A stretch of 64,000 nucleotides of DNA. It comes from Oligoflexales bacterium (GTDB taxonomy: Bacteria > Bdellovibrionota_B > Oligoflexia > Oligoflexales > RGVZ01). The notes beneath the pieces are model-generated. The model was not told the DNA's origin and did no database searches. It was given only the letters and a program-made list of their open reading frames with translations. The stretch lies in NCBI GenBank assembly GCA_947494335.1, contig CANLUT010000001.1, positions 124,001 through 188,000 on the forward strand. Reading direction: 5' to 3'. The first letter of the stretch is position 1, and every line of letters begins with the position of its first letter. The position numbers and the translations under genes were made by a program. Shown here piece after piece: positions 45,401 through 52,357 of the stretch.

Positions 45401-45545
45401 TATCCTCTTTTGTTGGTGCTGCACTTTTGTGATTTTTTGCCTCTATGGCCCGATTTGCGCTCCCGCCAAACGCTTGAGGGGCAATTCCACATAGCATAAG
45501 TGCGAGCACAAAACTGATGCGTCCCTTGTTTTTTCCTCTAATCAT
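42405..45545 (-). CDS. Large periplasmic TPR protein (GltD/AgmU-like), third gene of the Glt-like operon
   Basis: A 1046-residue protein with a signal peptide (FVLALMLCGIAPQAFGG) and TPR-like helical repeats along nearly its whole length, for example VLYALGNTLGRLNDDNAVNYYKQMI, DAWLALGEFYFDKHDIKNAQQSYE and LMYNAGVLFRGINKMDLAAKSFADLY-like units. No enzyme motif is seen. It should be a periplasmic scaffold. Its size and neighbours suggest the GltD/AgmU role, but no alignment could be run. The start is the ATG at 45545, 44 bases after the stop of the previous gene. Confidence 0.62.
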   Translation of the reverse strand: MIRGKNKGRISFVLALMLCGIAPQAFGGSANRAIEAKNHKSAAPTKEDSADYFAEARAGVTAEAARQADELRLKTMSSIKSLLENKKNARQEFELTLRLGELHVERADYLRDIEIQTYVKEYERWEVADPKTRSEKPPTAIYKNSEASLYNATQVFRKLANKFPKHPRTDIVLYALGNTLGRLNDDNAVNYYKQMIKSHPKSPLVPDAWLALGEFYFDKHDIKNAQQSYEKVMTFKSHRAYPYAVYKLGWCFYNSQGVDEKNPGDNLRRSIAAFQLVVKISESAKKQNFNLRNEALRDLVMAYAEADDTEGAWKYFSNIGEKDRFYNMLERMGTLYSEAGKNKKAIEVYTRLVTESPNRKNNPSIYQRLLALHDASQNFADVVQTIKTMKANFTSSSAWSAVNKADKKSLTDAKTLTERSMHRYGTMFHSRGQKIKNPDLENHAAEIYSLYLETFSDLEPAYDIRFYLADIQNAQKKYIQASANFVMVAQQKPKDGKHLKEAAFNAVEAISTLAASTKFAPVPPPAQVPAPLEIPRVRKLYADTIDFYVGLLPSEAAGLPMRFTAAQIYFDYGHYTQAIKRFDSLAETYGNTKQGQSAARTIIAYYNEKADWSNVVAFGKKYQTNKGIAADQSIRKFIDNSLRSALFNSAITSEKSKDFNKAAEAFLEFQKLFPQDENADRALFNASLNQFKAGRVTDSIESQKKLLSIYNKSALCPDVMANLAETHEAVAQFQPAAETYRKFSEFYPNDKRAPLSLFNAGVLFRGINKMDLAAKSFADLYSRYPSHVAASDAILESARIKETNGDEKGAISAYGLFANNPVNKIKDEGLYAEAKTIELRLKADHKHEGARKDLGKLIHSLRAKGSPRAADARRIVAMILFNDQEGSVKSFRSLPLDNGKEIEKQAAAKQSKLVRLANAYQDIIQIGNAEYAVASYYRLGELHEDFANALFNAPAPAGANQKAAAEFKSQLEKAAFPLKEEATKFFETAFRQSSEVETFSAWTQKTYQKMGQLAPDKYPAVYEQSASPSYMSYKVSLNRATKDIAE

Positions 45546-45588
45546 TTGGATCTCCCTCTAAAATCGCGCAAATTAAATGCAAATAGTG

Positions 45589-47298
45589 TTAGTTTGAAGA
45601 AACACACATTGGTTTCAATCGATAGATATGAAACCCTAATTCATCGGCCCAATATTCGTTTTTGTCATCTCCCGCCCACGATTGTGTTTTTCGTCCCCAG
45701 CCTTTGATGTTATCAACCTGCGAAACTGTGCTTATTTTTGTCGAGCTGTGAAGTTCTTTGCCGAGTAGTTGGTCCTTTTTACTCATGAGAAGCTCGACGT
45801 AAAGAAACTGTCCCTGATCGTACAAACGCTCATAGTCGAGTTTCATGGCCTTGAGCTCGTTGTGCAGTCTGATTCCGATATCATCTTTTAGAACGGCAGC
45901 CCATTTCTCCAGGAGTGCTCGAGCTCCGTCAGCTTCGCTCTTCTCCCCAAAGATGCCTTGAGCATCAAGTTTCTGTAGTTCCTTTACGACGGTTGCATAT
46001 TGATCACGGACGTAAAGTAGATTGTCTTGCTGCGTGGCCATTACTAAAACATCTCGAGGTATTCCCAGGGAGTCAGATGACACACCTGTGACCGTGTCTT
46101 CAAATAGCTGGTAATAGGACTTTGGATCCTTGATACCCTTATTGAGATAACGCTCTAAAGCATCAATGGATTTCTGATGCTTGGTCATGAAATCAGCGAG
46201 CTCGGCCCGCGAGTCGTCGTAGCGACACATCCAGTAGTAAATGATTGATGCGAGCATTGTTGCTTCTGGATTAAAGGTGTCTTTGAAGAAAGGGCTACGG
46301 ACGCCGTGAATCATGCCCAGAGCGTGATTCGGATATCCAGCAAGGAAAAGCGCCCAGCTTTGTTCGAAGAGTGAGTCGTAGAATTGCGGACCTGTCCTAC
46401 GCACAAGCCTGAAGTGCTTGATGGAGTCCCGGAACTTTCTTTCCTCGTAATAAATGCGACCCAAAGCCATATTTGCGTGATCTTTGATGGCTTCATATTC
46501 CTCTGTCTTAATTTTTTTGCCAGGTCCATTCGCGGGATAAGCGATTGCCTTTAAGGCTGCGATTGCATCCAGTTTTTTTCCGGCATCAAGGTGAATCATG
46601 GCTTCCTGGAATTTGGCGGGAAAGTAGTACCTGTCACCCGGGGACACCATTGTGTAGTGAGTAAGGGCCTTATCAGCCTTTCCTGCCTTGATCATGGCGT
46701 TACCCAGGAAGTAGTTCCAGTCGCTTCCAAAACCTGGAGCTTTTTTTTCTCCAATATCAACGCTTGTTGCCACAATCTCTAGAAGGTTTTGAAGTGGGTA
46801 TTCGCGGGATACATCGCGAAGTATCTGCCAGCTACGTTTATAGTCATCATCAGTTGAATCATCTGCCCCTCTTAAAGCTTGTGCCGCATAAAGTGACGCC
46901 AAAACTGGTTGATTAGCCTTATTGAGCAGCGTGGCCTGCGTCTGAAGAACAGCTGCCTGTTGTGTTTTTGTTAATGATTTCAGCTCACCTTCAAGTTTCA
47001 CGATCGCTTTCCAGGCTTGGCGCTCTGTGATTTCCCCAGATCGATATTTTCTACGTAGTTCAACGAATGAATCCCAATTTTTAGATTTCACTTTCTGAGT
47101 TTGGGTGCTTTTCTTGGTGTCGGGTGTCAGATCGTTGGAAGAGGTGGGGGTTACGTCTCCTTGAACATGTATTTGAACTGGTTTAACGATCTGCAGAGAC
47201 TTTTTTGTATCGTTTGCAAAGGCGCTGTTAAACGTGCCAACGGAGAGGCAAATGCTGCTGCCAGCTGTTATAAAAACCTTTTTTGTGGACGATTTCAT
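45589..47298 (-). CDS. Periplasmic TPR protein (GltC-like), second gene of the Glt-like operon
   Basis: A 569-residue exported protein (signal peptide near ICLSVGTFNSAFA) with a linker of about 60 residues, then repeated helical pairs including WNYFLGNAMIKAGKADKALTHYTMV and ALGRIYYEERKFRDSIKHFRLV (about residues 190-320). The C-terminal half is helical and has no clear repeats. By size and position it resembles GltC, a soluble periplasmic protein that meets the outer-membrane barrels. This is inferred from layout. Confidence 0.6.
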   Translation of the reverse strand: MKSSTKKVFITAGSSICLSVGTFNSAFANDTKKSLQIVKPVQIHVQGDVTPTSSNDLTPDTKKSTQTQKVKSKNWDSFVELRRKYRSGEITERQAWKAIVKLEGELKSLTKTQQAAVLQTQATLLNKANQPVLASLYAAQALRGADDSTDDDYKRSWQILRDVSREYPLQNLLEIVATSVDIGEKKAPGFGSDWNYFLGNAMIKAGKADKALTHYTMVSPGDRYYFPAKFQEAMIHLDAGKKLDAIAALKAIAYPANGPGKKIKTEEYEAIKDHANMALGRIYYEERKFRDSIKHFRLVRRTGPQFYDSLFEQSWALFLAGYPNHALGMIHGVRSPFFKDTFNPEATMLASIIYYWMCRYDDSRAELADFMTKHQKSIDALERYLNKGIKDPKSYYQLFEDTVTGVSSDSLGIPRDVLVMATQQDNLLYVRDQYATVVKELQKLDAQGIFGEKSEADGARALLEKWAAVLKDDIGIRLHNELKAMKLDYERLYDQGQFLYVELLMSKKDQLLGKELHSSTKISTVSQVDNIKGWGRKTQSWAGDDKNEYWADELGFHIYRLKPMCVSSN

Positions 47299-47313
47299 AA
47301 AATTCTCCCGCTT

Positions 47314-48006
47314 TTAAAGAAAGAGGTAGCTGAGACCAACATCCACGGTCCATGCGTTGCGTCTTGAGTCTTTGCCGGCTCTGGTTTCCGTATAGGAACG
47401 ATTGCGAAAGTCTAAGCGAGCACTCCAACGCTCTTCGAAGTAGAAGCGTTGACCACCGCCGACAGCTAAAGCATTTATCTGGCCCTGATCGGTTTTTACC
47501 CGCGATAATCCGAAAGTTCCATAAATGTCGACATAGATGAGAGCGAAATCAAGTATGTTCATTTTCCCGTAGAGTGGTGCAGCAATGGCAACGAAGTCCT
47601 GCATGCCGTGAATGGGATTAACTTCCGCATCGGCGCTCACAAGCTTGCTGGGATCATTTCGATCACGGTAGATTTTTTTGTTGAGCGCGTCTCTGTCTGT
47701 CGAGTTTTTTACGGTCGTCAATATGTGCTGGAATTCTGCGCCGATCCATTCATTTACAAATACTCCCAGTCTCATTCCGTGAAATTTTGTATCGTTATAC
47801 GCTTCGTTGGTAATGGTTCCTGCTAAGAGCCCTAATTCTGGACGCCATGCTTTTAGAAAAAATCGGTTTTGCAGAACTGCGACGGTTTTTTTCGATGAGC
47901 TACCCTTTAATTCTTCGGGGTCGAGATCAAGTCCCGCAGCGAACGATGCGCTGCTGTGGATGATTAGTGAGATGAAAATGATAAAATGCGCTAAAAAATT
48001 TGACAT
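47314..48006 (-). CDS. Outer-membrane barrel protein, first gene of the Glt-like operon
   Basis: A 230-residue exported protein (signal peptide to about residue 23, FAAG) whose mature part alternates polar and apolar residues in short strands, with turns such as DRDALNKKIYRDRNDPSK, and ends SYLFL, matching an outer-membrane barrel. It resembles the small barrels found in myxobacteria and Bdellovibrio, and may fill the GltA/GltB role. It heads the six-gene operon, 15 bases before the next gene. An inverted repeat lies upstream at 48076-48116. Confidence 0.6.
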   Translation of the reverse strand: MSNFLAHFIIFISLIIHSSASFAAGLDLDPEELKGSSSKKTVAVLQNRFFLKAWRPELGLLAGTITNEAYNDTKFHGMRLGVFVNEWIGAEFQHILTTVKNSTDRDALNKKIYRDRNDPSKLVSADAEVNPIHGMQDFVAIAAPLYGKMNILDFALIYVDIYGTFGLSRVKTDQGQINALAVGGGQRFYFEERWSARLDFRNRSYTETRAGKDSRRNAWTVDVGLSYLFL

Positions 48007-48075
48007 GAAAACATTCCTCTAAAATCTTTGCACTGTTAGCCCATTCCCCAACACACTTGAGGGTTGTCGACGTCC

Positions 48076-48116
48076 CCGATTCGGAAAATTAGATTTTTGC
48101 GTAAGTCCCGAATCGG
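48076..48116. promoter_or_regulatory. Inverted repeat upstream of the Glt-like operon
   Basis: CCGATTCGG (48076-48084) and CCGAATCGG (48108-48116) are inverted copies 23 bases apart. They lie 70-110 bases before the first gene of the operon and could be an operator or a hairpin. The rest of 48007-48218 shows no clear promoter. Confidence 0.4.
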
Positions 48117-48218
48117 ACGGCTATTCTTCACTTTGATTATAGGCAGGTCTGTGCTGCCGCAAAACAGGCAGATACTACCGCCGGGAAGGCATGTTTTACC
48201 TAGTTTGAATGCAGAGTT

Positions 48219-49175
48219 TCAGAAGTGAATTTGGAGTGGTGGCAGATGGAGGGATGCTTGTTGTGATGTGTCGCCTTCCACCTTGCGTGTGTGATAAGTG
48301 GCGATGAATATCATGATGTCCCACCATGTATGGACAAAAATAGCCTCAGTTAGTTGCCAGCGATTGCGAATCGTCACTTGTCCCAAGTGTAGGCCCATAA
48401 AGAACTGAGATATGGGCAAAGGGTTAGATCCAAGATGGGCCAACGCAAAAAGGCTTGATTGCGTGACGTTTGTCCAAGCCCCATTCATGCCGCTATTGAA
48501 CAGGACGGGCATGAGCCATCCACGAAAGATCGCCTCTTCATGGACACCAGCGTTCAATGAAAATGCACTGGCAAACCAAGGATCTTCTTTGGAAAGTTTT
48601 CTTTTTGTGTAGCCTTCAATATCGTGTTTAGCGATGTACCATGAGGCAATAGCTGCAAGGGTAAGAGGGACATATGTCGTGCTTCTTCTTAGCATGTCAA
48701 ATCTGAACGGTGCTTTAAGTAGGTCGATTGGTGTCTCTCCAGAGTCAAGAAACTCATACTCTCCGAATTTCTGCCGCTGCCAAACCGCAGAGCGGAAGGA
48801 ATGGTAGAGACTGAGTCCGCCTAGAGCTTGCGTCGTTTGTAGTCCTAATAGGTGCTTTCTTGCAGCCACGTTGTCCCCGGTGAGCTCCCGAGGCTCGATC
48901 TCGCCTAGTCCAAAGTCCCGCTTGGCTTGGAGGGCGTATGTAGCTGCACCGATGCTTAGTCCAGAGTATGCGAGACCTGATTTCCACTGGCCCCGCGCCC
49001 ATTGGCCTGCGCCAGGGAGGACCAGTGAAAGTAGCGGCAGAGCCACATCAGATGCGTCTGCGTTCGTGCTCTCCGTTTGGTATCCCCAAACGTCATTCAT
49101 CTGGTTCTGTGCAACCACACAGTTTCCATGAAGTAGAGCCAAAGCAAACAAAATTCGTTTATGGTTTGGAGACAA
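48219..49175 (-). CDS. CPBP intramembrane metalloprotease with N-terminal DUF5683-like part
   Basis: A 318-residue membrane protein. The C-terminal half is a CPBP (CAAX-type) intramembrane protease with E213-E214-x3-R218 (HEEAIFRG) and H247 (LAHLG), plus a later HTWWDIM. The first half has LSLVLPGAGQWARGQWKSGL, resembling the DUF5683 motif. A signal peptide-like N-terminus (ILFALALLHGNCVVA) precedes. It starts at a TTG with GAGGT eight bases upstream. It lies just upstream of the Glt-like operon on the same strand but is separated by 212 bases; a functional link is uncertain. Confidence 0.72.
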   Translation of the reverse strand: MSPNHKRILFALALLHGNCVVAQNQMNDVWGYQTESTNADASDVALPLLSLVLPGAGQWARGQWKSGLAYSGLSIGAATYALQAKRDFGLGEIEPRELTGDNVAARKHLLGLQTTQALGGLSLYHSFRSAVWQRQKFGEYEFLDSGETPIDLLKAPFRFDMLRRSTTYVPLTLAAIASWYIAKHDIEGYTKRKLSKEDPWFASAFSLNAGVHEEAIFRGWLMPVLFNSGMNGAWTNVTQSSLFALAHLGSNPLPISQFFMGLHLGQVTIRNRWQLTEAIFVHTWWDIMIFIATYHTRKVEGDTSQQASLHLPPLQIHF

Positions 49176-49248
49176 AATCTCGCACCTCGTGGAGGTTGGT
49201 GACTGTCATGATACCATTGTTGACGTGATCAGGTAAGTTTGACGGTAA

Positions 49249-50526
49249 GTGGAGACTTTAATAGCTGTGGGTCAGCCAGCAAGAAAAGTTGGAGAGTTAG
49301 GAGACGGAAATCTCACCCAAGCGTCTCTTGGAAAGGTTGAACGCAATGCCATAATTGTCGTGGCTGCAGTCCAGTTTGTGAACGTCGTTGATTTCATGAT
49401 GGTGATGCCACTTGGGCCTGATTTTGCAAGTGCACTCGGCATTCGAGTTAGTCACATCGGTGTTTTAGCCGGAGCGTATACGCTCGCTGCTGCTGTCAGC
49501 GGGTTCCTTGGTTCGATGTTTTTGGATAGAATCTGTAGAAGACGCGCACTTGTATGGTCGGTTTTGGGGCTTGCGATTGGAACCATCGCCGGTGCATTTG
49601 CAATCAATTTTCAGACACTGCTATGGGCAAGAGTTTTAGCAGGTATTTTCGGGGGGCCTACCTCTTCGATCGGTTTGGCGATCATTGGTGACCTTGTTCC
49701 CCATGAGCGTCGCGGTGCAGCTATCAGTAAAGTTATGCTTGGTTTCTCGGCAGCATCTATTTTCGGCGTTCCAATCGGTCTTGAGCTGGCATCACTCGGT
49801 GGATGGAACGCGCCCTTTTTAATGGTGGGTTTTGTTGCGGCTATGATGGCTTTCGTGGCAAGAATCATTTTGCCGCCGATGTCGTCCCACTCCCAGTCAA
49901 GTAAGTTTGGATTTCAAAGTCTTCCGATTTCGTCGCTGATGCGTCAGTCTAGAGTCTGGATTAGCTATCTCACGCTGTCGGCTCTTATGATGAGTGGATT
50001 TCTTGTCTATCCCAATATTGCTGGGTACATTCAATTGAATCTAGAATTTCCCCGTCAGAGCATGGGCTCGCTGTACATGGTCGGCGGTTTGGCAAGTTTG
50101 GTTTCGATGTCGTTTTGTGGCCATCTTGTGGATCGATATGGAAGTGTTCCCTGGTTTCTACTTGGCTCCTTAGGATTCTTTTTAGCGCTTTGGCTGGGGC
50201 TTAGCGTTTATCCGCCACTTCTTTCTCCCTATATGATGTTTATCATGTTCATGGTTTTTGGAACTCTGCGAAATATTAGTTTGCAGACGCTTTCATCCAA
50301 GGTTCCCATGCCCTCGGAACGTGCCGGTTTTATGTCGTTACAATCTTGTATTCAACACGCGGCGATGGCGGCCGGTGGCATTGTCTCCTCGCGGTTACTA
50401 ACCACGAGCTCCGCAGGAAAGCTTGAGGGGATTGAAAGTGTGGCAATGGCATCTACCATTATGGTAGGAATTGCTGCTGTCTTCATCGTGATACTATCGC
50501 GGCGCGTGCAACATCATGAGTATTAA
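49249..50526 (+). CDS. MFS transporter
   Basis: A 425-residue major facilitator with about 12 membrane helices in two bundles, like AraJ and drug efflux proteins. Seen are the motif near DRICRRRALVWSV between helices 2 and 3 and the PHERRGAAISK loop. It may export sugars or drugs; no substrate can be named. The GTG at 49249 or another GTG at 49267 could be the start. It is divergent from the CPBP gene and ends at a terminator. Confidence 0.85.
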   Translation: METLIAVGQPARKVGELGDGNLTQASLGKVERNAIIVVAAVQFVNVVDFMMVMPLGPDFASALGIRVSHIGVLAGAYTLAAAVSGFLGSMFLDRICRRRALVWSVLGLAIGTIAGAFAINFQTLLWARVLAGIFGGPTSSIGLAIIGDLVPHERRGAAISKVMLGFSAASIFGVPIGLELASLGGWNAPFLMVGFVAAMMAFVARIILPPMSSHSQSSKFGFQSLPISSLMRQSRVWISYLTLSALMMSGFLVYPNIAGYIQLNLEFPRQSMGSLYMVGGLASLVSMSFCGHLVDRYGSVPWFLLGSLGFFLALWLGLSVYPPLLSPYMMFIMFMVFGTLRNISLQTLSSKVPMPSERAGFMSLQSCIQHAAMAAGGIVSSRLLTTSSAGKLEGIESVAMASTIMVGIAAVFIVILSRRVQHHEY

Positions 50527-50535
50527 ACTTAAAAT

Positions 50536-50567
50536 AAAAAAGCGGCCAGAAGGCCGCTTTTTTATTT
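50536..50567 (+). terminator. Bidirectional terminator after the MFS gene
   Basis: AGCGGCC and GGCCGCT pair around an AGAA loop, with A and T runs outside, between convergent genes. Confidence 0.92.
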
Positions 50568-50581
50568 AACAACTGCAATGC

Positions 50582-51268
50582 TTATCCACGAAGTGATGTG
50601 TTGAGATTAGTCCATTGAAGACCCAAATTGCAATCGATTGCAGGAATTTCAAGCACGTTGAGTGCGCTATTTAAAATCTTGCTTCCGACTCCAGTGGAAT
50701 CACTTGAGAAGATTTCACCATAAGCATCGACGAAGTCCAGTGCATCTTCCAACGATTCCTGAGATCCACCCAAAACAGCGGCCTCAACTGCTTTTCGGAA
50801 CCATTGACCAACTTCTTGCATATTGAAACCAGCCTTGACTCCAAGACGAATGCAGTCACCGCAAAGGGAGACAAGTAGGTCATGACTGATGTTTTTGTCA
50901 TAACGACCGACGAAGTAGGCAAGTGTCTTATAGGAGGTGCGCCAATCTTTTGCCATCTGGCTAATACGAATCCGCTCCATCGTTAGATCGTAGGCGCGCA
51001 TGGCGGCTTCGCGGTCTGCTTGAATGCGACGGTCGCGCGCTTCAAGTTGACGATGTAGACGCTCCTTTAGAGCTGCCAAAACCTGACGACCTTCGGAGGG
51101 TGTGATGGTTTCCTGGACGTCAAACTCGCGATTGAGGGTCGTTGAGATAGCGTCAACAGATGTCGATACTGAGCTATTGGTGAAATCGGCAATCTGCGCA
51201 ATGGTCCAGGGAGTATTATCTGGCCACCTGGTCAAAACCTTCTCAAAAGCAAGCGTGAATTCCAACAT
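50582..51268 (-). CDS. Helical cytoplasmic protein, unknown function
   Basis: A 228-residue soluble protein with a likely coiled coil at about residues 70-110 (ALKERLHRQLEARDRR, then Glu/Arg-rich repeats) and helical segments on both sides. No family is recognised. The ATG at 51268 has AAGGGA seven bases upstream, so the 15-residue extension from 51313 is rejected. It stands alone; the convergent MFS gene shares its terminator. Confidence 0.55.
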   Translation of the reverse strand: MLEFTLAFEKVLTRWPDNTPWTIAQIADFTNSSVSTSVDAISTTLNREFDVQETITPSEGRQVLAALKERLHRQLEARDRRIQADREAAMRAYDLTMERIRISQMAKDWRTSYKTLAYFVGRYDKNISHDLLVSLCGDCIRLGVKAGFNMQEVGQWFRKAVEAAVLGGSQESLEDALDFVDAYGEIFSSDSTGVGSKILNSALNVLEIPAIDCNLGLQWTNLNTSLRG

Positions 51269-51381
51269 GATAGATCCCTTCCCTGGATTAATTGTGGACT
51301 CTGGCTCAAACACGATTCCCTGTGTTTGATTTCCTGTAAAAACTAAATTTTTTTGGACTTTTAGAATTGTACTCGAGAGTT

Positions 51382-51450
51382 AAAAAAAAAAGCAAAGCGA
51401 ATTTTTCTGATCTTTAACGGGACCAGAGATTTCGCTTTGCTTTTTTTTTG
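51382..51450. terminator. Long-stem bidirectional terminator after the small basic protein gene
   Basis: The arms 51383-51401 and 51431-51449 are perfect inverted repeats of 19 bases (A run, GCAAAGCGAA; TTCGCTTTGC, T run) around a 29-base loop. The A and T runs on each side make it work in both directions; it follows the gene ending at 51507. Confidence 0.85.
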
Positions 51451-51506
51451 ATCAGGAGCTTTGAATGGCTCTCCGTGCTTGGCGTCAAGCAACAGAGAGC
51501 GCTCAA

Positions 51507-51614
51507 TTATCCGTTCGTACGCAGGCTTCGACGCTTACGCATCATACGACGCTTGTTACGACCTACTTTACGACGACCTTTTGGATGTTTTCTTTTATGG
51601 CGTGAACCGTGCAC
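51507..51614 (-). CDS. 35-residue highly basic protein
   Basis: A short gene on the minus strand: GTG at 51614, preceded by GGAG seven bases upstream, then 35 codons to a TAA at 51507-51509. The product is about half Arg and Lys (KHPKGRRKVGRNKRRMMRKRR) with few acidic residues, much like small ribosomal proteins or the AURKAIP1/COX24-type peptides found in some bacteria. No ATG lies upstream in frame; a TAA closes the frame 18 bases before the GTG. It has its own terminator and a gap of over 200 bases on the upstream side. Identity is unproven. Confidence 0.55.
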   Translation of the reverse strand: MHGSRHKRKHPKGRRKVGRNKRRMMRKRRSLRTNG

Positions 51615-51837
51615 AGTTTGTCTCCGTCTGACTTACTAGATGCTGGCTTCGGTAAATCTTTCACCAGCATAGGCCATGCTAGGCCTAGTGTTTACGTAAC
51701 GAGCGGGAGACAATACAGCCGAGGGACTGGGTTTGCAAGGGAATTTCTTGAAAGACAAACCCATTCATGAAATAATTTCACATAGTTCAATCTATTCCAG
51801 TTTTTTCCATGACTTATACGATGGCAGGGAGCGCCTC

Positions 51838-52326
51838 ATGTCCAATCCGTCCAGTGCCCAGACCTTCGACCGCGCCAAGCGGGACTACCGATCAACGCTG
51901 ATTGAGCCTTTCAGCCAAATTAAGTTCGGCATTTATGTTATCGGCGCCTCGGTGGCTTTCGTTATTTGTGTTGCCGCCATGTTTATCTACGCCTTCTCAA
52001 AACAGTACGAGCACCTGATGACGCTATTCAACGTCACCGACTTTAAGGATCAGATGGAGCTGGTAACTAACGATATTTTTTACCAGAACGCGATTAAGAT
52101 CGGTCTGTTGCTGGTGGGCTACGTCATTGGGATGTTCATTCTCGTCTTCAAACTGACGCATCGCTACTACGGGCCACTGGTTTCTATCGAGCGTTTCGTC
52201 GATGAAATGACGCAGGGGCGCTACGGGCAAAGAGTGAAAATTCGTCAAAAAGACGAGCTGCAGCGCCTTACGGAGAAGCTAAACGATATGGCGTCTGCCT
52301 TGGAAAAACGACACGGGTCAAAATAA
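51838..52326 (+). CDS. Membrane protein with HAMP-like domain
   Basis: A 162-residue protein with two membrane helices (about residues 30-52 and 86-106) framing a short loop, and a C-terminal HAMP-like part, YYGPLVSIERFVDEMTQGRYGQRV then DELQRLTEKLNDMASALEKR. HAMP links sensing to a signalling module, but no kinase or cyclase follows. The ATG at 51838 is preferred over 51733, which reads through a non-coding-looking start. It leads into the Lon-like gene. Confidence 0.65.
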   Translation: MSNPSSAQTFDRAKRDYRSTLIEPFSQIKFGIYVIGASVAFVICVAAMFIYAFSKQYEHLMTLFNVTDFKDQMELVTNDIFYQNAIKIGLLLVGYVIGMFILVFKLTHRYYGPLVSIERFVDEMTQGRYGQRVKIRQKDELQRLTEKLNDMASALEKRHGSK

Positions 52327-52357
52327 TTGTTTGAAGAATCTCGGTAAGGATCATCCA

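Noticed and set aside
51448-51639. Plus-strand 63-residue open frame
   Set aside because: It is the antisense shadow of the basic protein gene at 51507-51614, which has a ribosome site and terminator.
51615-51837. tRNA or other structured RNA in the gap before the HAMP gene
   Set aside because: Only short direct repeats (AGGCC) are visible; no cloverleaf or T-loop consensus was found.
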